Positions 33,400 to 45,650 of a DNA stretch of 64,000 nucleotides are shown here, piece after piece. The stretch's first letter is position 1. Each line of letters starts with the position of its first letter. Origin of the DNA: Mallotus nudiflorus (lineage: Eukaryota; Streptophyta; Magnoliopsida; Malpighiales; Euphorbiaceae); NCBI GenBank assembly GCA_947683625.1, contig CANTUR010000155.1, forward strand, positions 992,001 through 1,056,000, written 5' to 3'. The notes below the pieces were generated by a model. The model had not been told where the DNA came from and made no database searches. It saw only the letters and a list, made by a program, of their open reading frames with translations. A program made the position numbers and the translations under genes.

Positions 33400-35600
33400 T
33401 TTATTAGTTTTTCTCAATTTTAATCTTCTTTTTTAATCTTTGATTGTGCTCAAAATTTTCTTCCTTCTTTTCTTCTTTTTCTTCATTTTCTTCTTCTTCT
33501 TTTTCCTCCTTCTGTTCTTCTTCTTCTTCTTCCTTTTCTTCTTCGTCTTCTTCTTCGTTATCTTCTTCTTCAATATTTATTGCTTCTTCTATTTTTTCAA
33601 TTTCTTGAACTTCAACATCAATAAAAAAAACTTATTGTGCTCCTTCTCTAAATGTTTTTTATTTAATCTTATGAAAAAATAGCACTTTCTTTGTTCTTCT
33701 TGCATAGCACATAATTTCTTGTAAAATTCACTTTTGTCATTTTTTTCCTATTCAAAACATAAAAACAAATTAAATATTAGTGTGTATGTGTGTATATATA
33801 TATATATAAGATGTGATTTATGAATATACCTCTATAGATTTCTTATACTTCTTAACCGAACATCCCAACAAAATTTTAGCATTCTCAAATAATTACTTGT
33901 GCAAATTATTTTTCATCACAAACCTCAAATTTTAACATGTATCAATAATATTTGTATTTTCAAAATTCAAAACAAAGAAATTTATTAATAATTAATAAAA
34001 ATATCTAGACAATACCAATAAAAATAATTTTAAAAATAACAATCATAATAGTACCTTTCAATAAATTTGACATCTTTGTTACGACATTTAAAGCAAGTGA
34101 ATTTGTTATCCTCATCATTTGGATAAACTTTAGTAGTGCATTTTAAGTAAGAGTCATACCAACCAGAAAACTTATTCTCAATCTTTGATATTTTTGCTTT
34201 GAAGCAATATTCAAGTCCCTAGGAAAAAAAATATTAATCATAGCCAAAAATCATTCAAAATTGTTAAAAAATAATTAAAAATATCACTTACATTGAATGA
34301 CATTTCTATTGCTTATTTTAAACTCACTTGCGGTATTTCTTTCATCTTCTTTATATTTGATAGAAAATATGAATCATTTTTCTCCAACATATTTGAATTA
34401 TAGCTATTAAAAAGAATAACTAAAATATGCAATATGAATAAAAAATAAAACACGTTTAATATATAAGAAAATACCAATTAAATAATTTGAAAAATTTACT
34501 TACGAATCTCGTAGCTCATCCACTTGTAATATATTTGAATTAATTTGAAGTATAGTTATATGATTAGTAGACAATTAAAGATCACCTAAATAAAATGAAA
34601 AAGGAATCATATACCTTGAACTAAAATAAAAAAAATAAAAAAATAAAATTACCTTTGTAAATAGAACAATTAACATTTGATAATGCAACAATTGGCTTCT
34701 CCTCACTATTTCTAATCAATTTTTCAACAATTTCTTCTTCTTTTTGAGCTAGATCATCCCATAAAACTAATTCCAACTTTTCTAACCTATATATATGCAT
34801 ATATATAATTTGAAAAATATAATTAAATTAAAGGACAATATAATTAAAAATAAAAAATATTCACTTATCATTAATGATTGTAGCACTTTTCTTCCAACCA
34901 CCATTCTTTGTTTTGAAAATTGGGTTAATATTAACTACAATGCCTAAAAAATCTGTAAAAGTATAAAAAATATAAATAAAATAATTCCTTACATGTATAT
35001 TATAATATAAAATATTATATTTATAATATCAAGTAATATGACCATACCATGTAATTTTTTTTCTCTTTGCTTCCTCCAATTGCATTTTTTTCAATATCAC
35101 TAAAGTAGCTAAAATTATAAGATAAAATATGTGGAAATATCTTTATTTTATGCTCCGTGACTAATGTATTTAAATTAAAATTTAATTCAAATTTATCATG
35201 GATATTGAGAAAAGAGGGATTAATTTTTTTTATTAAACCATTACGAATAGTATAAGTTTTTCCTATTTGAAAATAATTTTCAAACTTCTCAAAAGCATTG
35301 CTCTATATTAAAGCAGTAATTTTGATTCCCTAAAAAACAAATACATAATTATATTAGTTAAATTCTCAAATCTCAACACAAAAAAAACATTAACATATTT
35401 TGAAAAGTATTACCTTAGTATCAATTAAAATTAATTTTTTTAATTGATGATTTTGAGAGACATTAACAAACATATGAATGAGCATGACTTTAATGGTAAA
35501 TTGCTTTACCTCATCTTCAAAAAAATCAATTGTAGAGATTTCACTATTGCTATTAGCAAACATGTTGATCAAATTCTTCATCAAATAGCGTTTCAATCAA
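33400..35600 (-). CDS. RPA70-like single-strand DNA-binding protein, spliced, damaged
   Basis: The minus strand gives a row of exons with GT/AG borders that match plant RPA 70-kDa-type proteins. 35414-35596: QFTIKVMLIHMFVNVSQNHQ then LIDTK. 35048-35329: GIKITALI, stop, SNAFEKFENYFQIGKTYTIR, NGLIKKINPSF. 34865-34952: DFLGIVVNINPIFKTKNGGW. 34653-34786: KLELVLWDDLAQ...PIVALSNVN. 34055-34218: a zinc-ribbon-like YCFKAKISKIENKFSGWY then FTCFKCRNKDVKF. Further pieces lie near 34300-34370 and 33830-33920. The C-terminus is acidic, from a (GAA)n tract at 33440-33600. RPA coats single-stranded DNA in replication and repair, and plant Helitrons also carry RPA-like genes. One exon has an in-frame stop, and the 5' end is not certain. 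It could be a Helitron passenger or a decaying host copy. Confidence 0.75.
33440..33600 (-). repeat. (GAA)n purine tract coding an acidic tail
   Basis: The minus strand is nearly pure purine with repeated GAA/GAAGAG. The Glu-rich frame lies at the end of the RPA-like gene. Poly-Phe and poly-Lys readings in other frames are artefacts of the repeat. GAA tracts can form triplex DNA. Confidence 0.8.
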
Positions 35601-35639
35601 TGGAAAACAAACAGAAGCAAAAAAATAATGTGCAAAAAT

Positions 35640-36170
35640 TTACATTAAAACAATACCTTTATATAGAGAATTTTTTTCATATTATAATTAGAATTACAAT
35701 TTAAAAAAAATCCTAATTTCAATAGATTTTATGACTTCTCTTATTATAAGTAGAATTACAATTTTAATACAATCCTAATTCCAATAGATTTTATGAAATC
35801 TCTTATTATAATTAGAATTAGAATTTCAAAAAAATCATAATTCCAATAAATTTTATGACTAAACTTCCAACGTCTCTTATTATAAGTAGAATTAAAATTT
35901 CGAAAAAAAATCATAATTCCAATAGATTTTATTACTAAACTTCCCATTAAAAATAAACTTTCATATAGAGAATTTTAATTATATTCTAATTAAGTTGATT
36001 TTAATTAAGTATAATTACAATTTTAATGCAATCCTAATTCCAATAGATTTTATGACATCTCTTATTATAATTAAACTTAGAATTTCAAAAAAATCATAAT
36101 TCCAATAAATTTTATGACTAAATTTCCAATTAAAAATAAATTTTTATATAGAGAATTTTAATTAAGTTGA
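35640..36170. repeat. Tandem units built on CCTAATTCCAATAGATTTTATGA
   Basis: The core (A)AT(C)C(A/T)TAATT(C)CAATA(G/A)ATTTTATGA recurs at about 35709, 35773, 35836, 35910, 36030 and 36097. Each is accompanied by TCTTATTATAA(T/G)TAGAATTA. Units are roughly 60-75 bases with larger combined periods. They lie directly upstream of the RPA-like gene and have no coding content. Confidence 0.8.
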
Positions 36171-36237
36171 TTTTACTTTTATTAGTAAATGACTAAATTA
36201 TCTAATTTTTATAGAATAATGAGTATTTTCAGTCAAA

Positions 36238-36340
36238 AAGTCAAGTTCGGTCAATGGTCAAAGTTAACAACTTATAGTCAACGGTCAAAGTCAACTATCA
36301 GCAGTTGGTCAACGACTTGAAAACGAGTTGGTCAAACGGC
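36238..36340. promoter_or_regulatory. Cluster of eight GTCAA (W-box core TTGAC) motifs
   Basis: Within about 100 bases the plus strand has AGTCAAG, GGTCAATGG, GGTCAAAG, AGTCAACGG, GGTCAAAG, AGTCAACT, GGTCAACG and GGTCAAAC. TTGAC on the other strand is the core bound by plant WRKY factors. It lies about 640 bases upstream of the RPA-like gene start, in divergent DNA. It may equally be a TE-derived minisatellite, since GGTCAACGGTCAA repeats are common there. Confidence 0.5.
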
Positions 36341-36399
36341 TTCAAACTCGGCTTGGCTCGTCTACAGACTCGGCTTGAGACTCAGTTCAACTCTTTTTC

Positions 36400-37855
36400 T
36401 CCCTCCCCCCCTTTCCTACATTTATATATATTATAGATATGAATGTGATGTGTGTTTTCATGTGTATGTATACTAACTTTTATTTTATAGGAATTATTAA
36501 AATAGGATTTTTTCTTTTATTTTAATTTTCATTTTTAGTGTATTTAATAGAATAGGAATTTTTAAAAGTGATATAATCCTCAATCCCAATTTCCCTTAAT
36601 TTTATTTTTTCCTTTGATAATAGGCTATTTTAAGGGTTGTAATTTTCAATCCCTTTTCCTGCTTTATTTTGCATATTTCATTAATTTATATTGATTAATT
36701 TTTTACTTGCTTGCTCGTTTGAAATACATGTTGATTGTTTGATATGCCATGCCTACCATGTTTATTTATTTATTTATTAGTTTTTTATTAATATATTTGT
36801 AATATGTATGCCAAATTCAATTATCTATCATTACAACCATCAATCCAATGCCATTTAAATTGACTAACATTTAAGTATAGTAAATGCATCATTAAAACTA
36901 AAACTAGGATAATGTGATAAATAATATAAGATATACATATTAAAGAATACAAGCTAATAGATAATGACTCTCCAAACCCAGAATCTCTAATAAAGGAAGT
37001 GGGTTTCACTAACTCATTTCCTATTTCCTCATTGTGGTCGAGTCGTGACTTTAAACTCATAATGTTGGCTCTATAAGGATGTCCCTCCCACGTCAAACAT
37101 CAAAAAATAAAATATCTCTCTTGCCTCTCTTGTGAGCCATGATCACCACTCGCATACCACAGTCTCTATTTTTAGCTTTAAGTCATGTACTCATTATTCT
37201 CCCATGCTTGTGTGTAGACAGTATAGTGTCACATAAAGGATTCCATTAAAGTTGACTAACTTCCAAGGAGACAGGCTATTTTAGCATCATCAATCATTTT
37301 AGAGTTTCTTAGACTTGTAGGATTGTTCATCATTCTTCTACTAACAGTTGGGCTGCCTCTACCAGCGATGCATACAGGAGTTAGGTGCTTAGCAAGCAAG
37401 CTCATTTGGTTTCCTTGACTGGTGGTGCTTCCTCTTCTCGTAGGTCTTAGGAGTGATTGCATAGTATTTTGCACTTATCTTTATCATTTGTTTAGAACCT
37501 CACAAATTAGAAAGTATGAGATGTTAAATTATGTTTGTAAATAATCATAATATGTTATATAAAGTATGAAAGACACTATCATTAAAATACAAATTTTGCC
37601 TTTTAAGAACTGATTTAGATAGGTTATCATTTCCATGCTTATGCAAATTCTTCATTCATTTTTATATGCACTAAATGTCATTTAGTAAAAGCATAGTTGC
37701 ATTTCATATATTTCAAAATAATAGTACCTCTATCCATGGCTAGCCCTCTCGTGTTTTCCAGCTAACTATTTTTCCTCTTTTATATACATATATTATATTA
37801 TACATAGTATCACTTGAGACAGTTGACATTGACAAGTTCTAAAAATTCATTCTCA
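36400..37855. other. Non-coding stretch between repeats and gypsy integrase
   Basis: No gene is supported. The minus frames at 36821-37096 and 37256-37474 have no recognisable domain. The GC-richer part 36960-37480 could be old TE internal DNA downstream of the Tat-like integrase. Confidence 0.35.
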
Positions 37856-37857
37856 TC

Positions 37858-38950
37858 AATGTTTGATACCTGTATTACCCCTTATGTTAGGACTATCTTA
37901 ACCAAATAAGGACTTTCCCAATTAAGCTTGAATTTCCCCCTTAGGTTAGGAACATTCTATTTGGCTTACTTTAGAACCCAATCTCAGACTCTTATATCAT
38001 GTTTTCTCACTTTTTTATCGAATGCTCTCACGATCCTTCTTTGATATAGTCGAGTGTGGTACAACGCCTTCAACCTCTCACTGTCCATAAGTGTAAACTG
38101 TGCATACCTTTACTTAGCCCACTTCACCTCGAGCACCTAAACTTCAATCGTTGTTCTATAAGATTTCATTTTGATTATAATTGGGAGGACTGCCTCTGCT
38201 TCGTACATTAAGGAGAAAGTTGTGGCTCACGTTAAGGTTCTTATGGTGGTCTAATACCCCCATAAAGCAAAAGGCAGCTTACAAGCCCAATCTCGGTGTA
38301 CCTCAATCATATTGGCTAAAATCTTCTTAATGTTTTTATTTGCTGCTTCTGCTACCCTATCAGCTTACGGTTTATAAGGTGAGGATTTACGATGTTCCAT
38401 TTTATATCTTCTAAGTAGCTCTTTCAATTCTACTTGAAATTGTACCTCATTATCTGAAACTATATGGTGAGTGATTTTATATTGACAGAACAAGTTCTTC
38501 TCGAGAAACTTCGCTAATTACTTTGCCCCTCACTTGGTATAAGATTCCGCTTTTACCCACTTTATGAAATAATCAATCGCAAATAAAATGTATCTATGTC
38601 TATTTGATGTTGCTAGATAAATTTCTCTAATGATGTCCAATCCCCAAGAGAATGGCCAATTAGATGTCATAGTGTGTAATTCTATATAGGGTAAATGACT
38701 AATGTCCCTATAGAGTTAACACTTATGACATGTCTTTGCAAATTTGACATAGTCTTCTATTAATGTCATCCGGAAGAAACCTTATTTTATGATTTTCTTT
38801 GCCAATACTAATTCATTTATATGTGGTCCATAAATACCCTTATAAATCTCATTCATAACTTTTGTTGCTTCATTCTCATATAAACATCTGAGTTGTAATC
38901 TATTCAAAGTTTTTTTTGTACAGAACATATTGTATGACAAGAACTTTACT
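37858..38950 (-). pseudogene. Ty3/gypsy (Tat lineage) integrase
   Basis: The minus strand reads HLPYIELHTMTSNWPFSWGL, then FAIDYFIKWVKAESYTK (first catalytic Asp near 38573), HHIVSDNEVQFQ (second Asp near 38449) and AEAANKNIKKILANM (Glu near 38360). It continues with LPFALWGYQTTIRTLT, then YEAEAVLPI, and ends LRGKFKLNWESPYLVKIV. The AEAANKNIKKIL and LPFALW.Y wording is that of plant Tat/Retand/Ogre-type integrases, which insert the element cDNA. Scattered stops show it is dead. Confidence 0.85.
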
Positions 38951-39900
38951 ACTAATTTCTTGATGCCTACTTTGTCCTTTTCACTAGCCCCCTCTGAATT
39001 TTATCGTTTGTCAAAGTATTGTTGAATGTCATGATACCACGACTTCTGTTCCACTTTTATTTCCATCATTAATCCCTTTATATAATATGGTTGGTTTGTC
39101 TTTAATAACATTAAAGGCTTTACAATTATTTTGACTAGTCCATCCCATATTAATGTTAAAAAGGCTAAGGCATCTGCCATCCAATTGTGATTCTTTAGTA
39201 AGTGAACAAACTTACACCTTTGAAATAACTGACTCAACTATTGCAAGTACTATAGATAGTATTTTAAATATTGTTTCCTCAAATCTCATTCATCCACTAC
39301 TTAATAGATCACTAACATTAAATCTCTGAGAACTTCTACTTTTGTCACCCCAAGTGCTATTAAGGCTTCTAACCCTATTATGCAAGCTTCATACTGCACT
39401 TAATTATTTATGACTTTGAAGGATAACTTTTTAACTATTGGAACTACCTATTTTCTAATGTCATTAAAATCACTCTAACTTCGCTTTAAACTGGTTCACT
39501 TCTCTATTGAAGTACATCACCATCCTTGCACCTCAATAACTGAAGAAAGGATTATCTGAGAATTTGAGTTCAACTTCTTCTTCATCCGAGATCAGGTCCA
39601 GAGCTAGAAATTCCACTCTGCTCTCCCTTAATTGTCTTATTAGTTAAGTATTCCACATCAAGCTTTGTCAATAATGCCAATCATTTAGCTAATCTTTTAA
39701 TCAGTGAAGGTGCTTCAAATAAATGTTTTATTATATCTATTTTAGAGACCTTTGAATCTTATAGGATTGGAAATAGTGTCTTAACTTTTTCATGGATTAT
39801 ACTATTGTTAGACAAATTTGCTAAACTTGACTATACTTCTCCTTGTAAGGCAATATCTTCTTAATCAAGTAATAAATAACGTGCTCCATTTTCATAACCC
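38951..39900 (-). pseudogene. Tat-lineage RNase H region and RNase H-integrase linker
   Basis: HNWMADALAFLTLIWDG at 39001-39237 matches the end of the RNase H module of Tat-type elements, where the usual form is N..ADALA.LAS. Upstream pieces (39240-39700) are fragmentary. Tat elements may carry an extra archaeal-type RNase H, but the decay here is too great to tell. Confidence 0.6.
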
Positions 39901-40868
39901 CTTCTTGAGCCAACATTGCCCTGATGGCATTCCTTTCGATTACCAAGTAAAGGATAAAAGGTTTTCCTTCCTTTAGTGGCTTCAATATTGGTGGGTTTGC
40001 TAAATACTGTTTAATATTATCAAAAGTAATTTAGTATTGTTCATTCCACTTTAGAGGTTAATTCTTTTTAAGTATCTTAAAGATTCGCTCATAAACAACT
40101 ACTAATTTTGCTATAAGATATTGATGAACTGCAACCTTCTTAAAAATCTTTTGATTTCCTTTTCCATTTTGGTACTAGTATATCCCTTATTACTCTTGCC
40201 TTGTTCAAATCTATTTCAATTCCCTTCTAACTAACTATATAACCCAATATATTTTCAAAGCTTACACTGAATACACACTTCTTCAAGTTAAATCTTAGGT
40301 CATACTTCTCCACTCTTTGCATAAGCTTTTCAAGTGCTTCTGGATGTCCTTCCCAAGTCTCTAATTTTACCATCATTTCATCCATATACCTTAGACTTCC
40401 TTATAAATCATATAATGAAACATTGCTATAGTCATTCTTTAGTAAGTTGCTCTCGAATTCCTCAACCCAAATGACATTACTCTATAATAGTATGTCCCTC
40501 ATTTTATGACTTTGCCTTATCAATAATTACCATAAGGATTTAATTGTATATTGAAAATTCATCCATGAAGGAGTACATTATAATGTAGCAGCATTATCGA
40601 TCAACACATCTATATGTGGTAATAAAAATTTATCCTTTAAGCATGCCTTATTAATCCATATAATCCACACATACCCTCACTAATCCATCCTTTTTCGGTA
40701 TCAGTACCACATTAGCTAACTATTATGAGAAATCCATTACTTCCAAGAATTTAGCTTTAATATATTTGGCTATTTTCTTTAACTAGTTGAGCCCATTATG
40801 GTCTTAGTCTTCTTAATTTCTGCTTTATTGGTTTGAACCTTCTCTTGGTTGGGATGTAGCACTATGCA
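39901..40868 (-). pseudogene. Ty3/gypsy (Tat lineage) reverse transcriptase
   Basis: The minus strand begins just after the LTR insertion with IVLHPNQEKVQTNKAEIKKT, the pattern H.L...P...PVKQK.RR. It later shows LRYMDEMMVK near 40370-40395, the position of YVDDMMVK in intact Tat RTs. The catalytic YVDD is therefore altered to YMDE. The frame is interrupted by many stops. Confidence 0.75.
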
Positions 40869-43339
40869 TAAAAAAATCGATTACATGAGCCAGATTATGA
40901 GCAAAAGTGTGATGTGAACAAAAATCTAGTTAGGGTCAATTTTAAAAAATTTCCCTAGCATACAACCCTTATATGAAGGCAAGAATTTCTAAACAACCCA
41001 AAAATCATATAATATGTAATTTACATAACTAAATACATACATGCATAAATAGACAACATAAAGCAAAGATTCACAAACAACCAAAAATACATAGCATGTT
41101 AAAAGACATACAACTATGAATTTAGTAACTCTTACAAACTCCAAATATTGGTAGCACGCTTGATAAGCTTTAGGTTGTGGTTTATAGGAATCTACAAGCT
41201 CTTAGCACCTTAAGTGTGAAGCCTCTAGCTTAAAACATAATTAAAGCACTAGAATAACTTCAAGCTTTTGATTGATCTCTACCCATAAGCTCCTCCTTTG
41301 GTGACCCTTAAAACTTACTAGAGCTCTTTCCTTAGTTTGAATGATGTAGGACTTGTCGCCGTTAATGGATGGATGAATGTAGCCTTTTATTTGTATAACT
41401 CTTGCACAATCTAAGTTACATAGATGATGACTAAGGGCTAATGTATAAAACATAATTCTTGTATTTCACTCACAACACTTAGAAGGAAAGATGAAGAAGA
41501 AGAAGACCCAACTCTTGAGAACTCTCTCTTATTTTCTCTTTTTGTGTTTGAAATGTCTCTAGTGGAAGTGGTAAGTTCTCTTGTGTATAAAATATCTACT
41601 AACTCAGTGTATATATGAGAGACTAATTTGCATGTGTAAAGATCCTCCACTAACTCAAGCTTGAGTATTGAATAAGCATCTCATGTATGCAGAGATTATC
41701 CACTTACTTTTGACTTTTTCATTAAATAAGTAACCTTATGCATGTAGAGATTCTCTATTAACTAAAGGTGCATGCTTATGACACCTTACTATAGTGTCAC
41801 TCATGCAATCATATTACATGGAAAGTACATGCTTAGGTGGCCACCATGGAAGCATGAGCATCACATGCTTATATAGCACCTCCTTTAATAAGTGGGCTTT
41901 AATTAATTGGGCCCATTTAACTCTTAAATTGGCCCATCTCTACAACATCCATTAATTAGACTTATGGGCTTTATTTAACACTTAAATAAGGCCCATTTCA
42001 CTAATACACATAATTATTCAAGCCCACATATCATCCATTAAGCTACATGTATATAGCCCATCTCATGGTCCATATCCAAACTAATATTGGTGGCAAATTT
42101 AATTTGGTCCTTAAACTTAATATCACATAGTAAATTAAATATAAATTAATATTTAATTAAATAATTAACAGTGCTAACCTTTGAATTAGATTTCGGGATA
42201 TGCTTGATCCCCACACATACGAAAATCCAATTAAATTAATTTAATTAATAATTAAATTAACAATTATCATAATCAGTTCAACTTTTTTTATGTGTGACTT
42301 ACTAGGTTCAAGTCAAAATGGCAATGGGAAATAATATTAACTATTAATATTATAGGAAACTCTTTCTAAGCTAAATGTGAAAATCCCAATTAATCACATT
42401 TAATTCCCATAAGTCGTGAGTGACCCTTTACATAGATGTCATGACTACCCAATTGGAAATGAATGCTTTACATATATTCACAAGAACCATATAACATAAT
42501 TACTGTGCACTTAATGTCCTTTCATTTCAACATCCTGACATCAACTGAAGTCATAGTCATTCAAACTCTAATTGCCTCAATCATATGACCTCATCTTCAG
42601 TTTAATTCTTGATGAAACATGACTGCTATTATAAACACTTTTTAGCAGCAAAACTCCTTTCGGGTAAGTCAAGTTAACCTGGCCAAAGACTATTCATTAA
42701 GAATAACTTAAATAGCATAGGATCTTACCTTAGTTCACTCTAGATAATGAATTCCATCTTGGTCGATCACTCCTTCCTACATATAACTGACTATAGCCAC
42801 CACACGCCATATACTCATACATGGCTAGCACAGGTATGTAAGTAGTAACAAACTCTAACCAACCATATGTGGATGACCGTGTCGCCTCAAGTTAAAGGAC
42901 CATATGCACCATTATGTCCAAGATAGTGATTGTTAACAAAAGTTAATTTCCATGTAATCACTCAACTTACATCATTGTTCAATCCACCCATCGCATGAAT
43001 ATCCATATGTCTATTCTAATATCTTATATCAAGTAGTATGAGACTACTACCTCCCACTATTTATATAACATATCGATCAAGGAAAATAGACAGAGGTGAC
43101 AGTCTACGGATTAATACTACCCATTTATTAATCCTATAACTATGAACATTTTATAACATATGTACTAAATGAATTTGTCACTCATGTTATCAACACTTGA
43201 TAATAAACTCATTTAACATAATGCTAATGGGCAAATACTCAAATAAACAAACACTTTATAAAAAGGAGCATTACATTGCCATAGGGATAAATGTACAATT
43301 TCATTACAAAAATGACACTAGTATACATCTATACTAACA
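40869..43339 (-). mobile_element. Complete but diverged family B LTR inside the Tat element
   Basis: The plus strand ends ...GTATACATCTATACTAACA, the reverse of the TGTTAGTATAGAT family B start. The other end TAAAAAAATCGATTACATGAG aligns to TATAAGGAATCAGTTATGCTA of 29285. Flanks are ATGCA (40864-40868) and GTGCA (43340-43344), a 5-bp target duplication with one mismatch. The Tat frame reads DDMSGIDRDIA on one side and HPNQEKVQTNK on the other, a continuous RT lead-in. About 2.47 kb with no internal genes fits a solo LTR. Confidence 0.75.
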
Positions 43340-43344
43340 GTGCA

Positions 43345-44575
43345 ATGTCTCGGTCGATACCTGACATGTCGTCATACATCCAAGCGAATACTTTTAGATA
43401 TTTTAATAATATTATTCTGAATACTCTCCTTTCCTTAGGGGTAATATTTTTCAAATATTCAAAATACAAGGATCATCATCCATGCCTATATTAAATGGTT
43501 TAGTGTCTATGGAATGAATGTAAAAAATACTTATGCAAAGTTTAATAAAAATGCACACCACCATTAGGATACACAATAAATAAGTAGGCAAAATCATATT
43601 TCATTTCATTAATTTGAATAACAAGTTCATCATCATATTAAAAAACTTTAATAGTACTAATATCATTTAAAACATAAACATTATCAAAGAGTAAGTCATC
43701 TATGCTAGATTTGATGAATACAACAATGTCTTCACAACTAGCAGCTTTAACTGCCATTTTCATGTTCTTTAAAATCTGCTTAATCGCATCCATTGTGATC
43801 TCCTCTGACTCTTTTTTTTATCTTCTCCATATCAATGAAGTTTACCACATCAGTGAAAATCTCGAAGCCTAGCTTATTAGTTCCCTTATTATCTTATTTT
43901 TTTAAACTGTCTATGGTATATTTCTCAATAGCCTTCTTAAAGATGAAAGCATTCTTTTTCTCTGATTCTTTAGCTAAATTATTCACTAGACCCTACTTGC
44001 TTGTTGTCCCATAAACTCTAGTAGTTTGAAAACCTCATTACTTTTCTTCCTAAAACTAGAACCTGGTAAGCACTGCATATTCTTTATCATTACTACTACC
44101 TTAATGTCAATCCAACCATCATTATTTATTGCCATTACTTAAAAGCCAAGAGGTGTTACATTCAATAAAGCAATGACATTGTCCACTTCAGTTTGTATCA
44201 TGGCCATTTTTTTATTGAGTGGAAACTTTATCTTATAATGAACTATGGAAGGTACTACTTCCAAGAAGTGAAACCATGGTTATCCTAATAATAGAGTAAA
44301 GGTGGGCAGGATGTTTAAAATAGTAAGTTCTACCACTAATTCAATTTCTTGCATAATGACCATAGTCTTGAATGTGCTAACAATTAGCTTCTTTGAGTCA
44401 TTATATGCATGGATTATAAGATTAGAGGTTTCCAAGTGTGAAGGAGTGGATAGAGTGGGTAGACATTAATGGCTGAACCATCATCCACCATTACACAAGA
44501 AGTCCTCTTTGCTTTGATTGTTGCTTGAATAAACAAAGGCCTATTAATTAAATAAAACTAATAACACATAATCTC
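43345..44575 (-). pseudogene. Ty3/gypsy (Tat lineage) protease and RT lead-in
   Basis: AIKAKRTSCVMVDDGSAINV at about 44466-44520 carries the retropepsin motif D-D-G-S, in the setting V..DNGSALNV usual for Tat-type proteases. The downstream end YDDMSGIDRDIA (43345-43385) is the W.Y.DMPGLD..I lead-in to RT. The middle is fragmented by stops. It joins the RT at 40868 across the LTR insertion. Confidence 0.75.
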
Positions 44576-44961
44576 AACCACATAACAAGCATCTTCATTT
44601 TGATCATTAACCAAAAGCTTTATAAAATAAAAATCAAGACATAAAGATAGTAAATTAAAAAGAAATTGGAAACAAGAGTTAAAGCTTGAAAATAAATCAC
44701 TTGAAAATGAAAAATGAAAATATTTGAAATCTAATCATTTAAGACTACTAAAGTATGTTTGAATGATGCATAAACATCTTTGGATGTATAGGAGTTTTAT
44801 GGTCCATCCTTCGAATCATTTTAGAGCAAGAAAAGGAAGTGTTTGAAATTAAGGCCTAGCTAGTCGGATGTGGAGTAAAGAATCACCGACTAAGTTAAGG
44901 AACAAGACTAAAATTGGGGTAAGGATGTTTGACCAATTATTCATCAGTCTTGATTTCCATT

Positions 44962-44975
44962 AGGGGTGTGTATCA
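44962..44975 (+). repeat. Putative hAT terminal inverted repeat
   Basis: TAGGGGTGTGTATC fits the common plant hAT end (C/T)AGGG(G/A)TG. It is outward-facing relative to the transposase at 46436-50095 and lies about 1.47 kb beyond its C-terminus. The partner is missing. Confidence 0.4.
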
Positions 44976-45508
44976 GATGGGTTAAGGCGGGTCAAAAGAA
45001 TTGAAGGAAAATCGATCGGGTTCAGAAGGGGAATTATGGACACCAAACCAACCAACTTCAAAAACGGATAACCTTGGGTCAAAAATCTGAAAAAGTCAGG
45101 TAGTCAGAATTGGTAATCGGATTGGGTCAATTTTTATAGGCTTTAAGATAAACATCCAAAATGAAAAGTAAATAATTTTAATATATTGAGTCGAGCCAAT
45201 TACAAAAGAAATTGAGTGTTCAGCCTTTATAAAACGCAACTGTGGACCAGGCCTTTGGCCCAAAGAAAAATCTTGTCTACTTAGCCTATATAAATTAAGA
45301 GCTCCTAAATGGCTAAACACAGTAACTAGGAGTCCTAATTTAATAAGTTCGTGTCTACTTATATTGAATTAAGAGTCCTAATTCAAAAAATAATGCTAAA
45401 CTATAATATACAAATATGTGATACTTTTAGCCATTTACAAAATATAATTCCCTCAAACAATAAAAAACGTAGGGGAATTTGATAATATCTTAGAATTAGT
45501 ATATATTT

Positions 45509-45650
45509 GGATGGTTGTCTACTTCCACTAAAAAATTTATCAATCATATTCAATAAGAACAAGTAAGGCATGCAAATGGATGGTTGTTTACTTTCACCAA
45601 AAAATTTAAGTATACATGTATTCACATTTCTCAATCATATTCAAAGGCAG
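45509..45650. repeat. 69-bp tandem duplication
   Basis: GGATGGTTGT(C/T)TACTT(C/T)CAC(T/C)AAAAAATTTA begins at 45509 and at 45578. Both copies are followed by CAATCATATTCAA and (GCATG/GGCAG)CAAATG. The second unit has about 10 extra bases. Confidence 0.75.

Noticed and set aside
33440..33682. 80-aa plus-strand frame almost entirely Phe/Leu
   Set aside because: It is the antisense of the purine-rich (GAA)n tail of the RPA-like gene, a repeat artefact.
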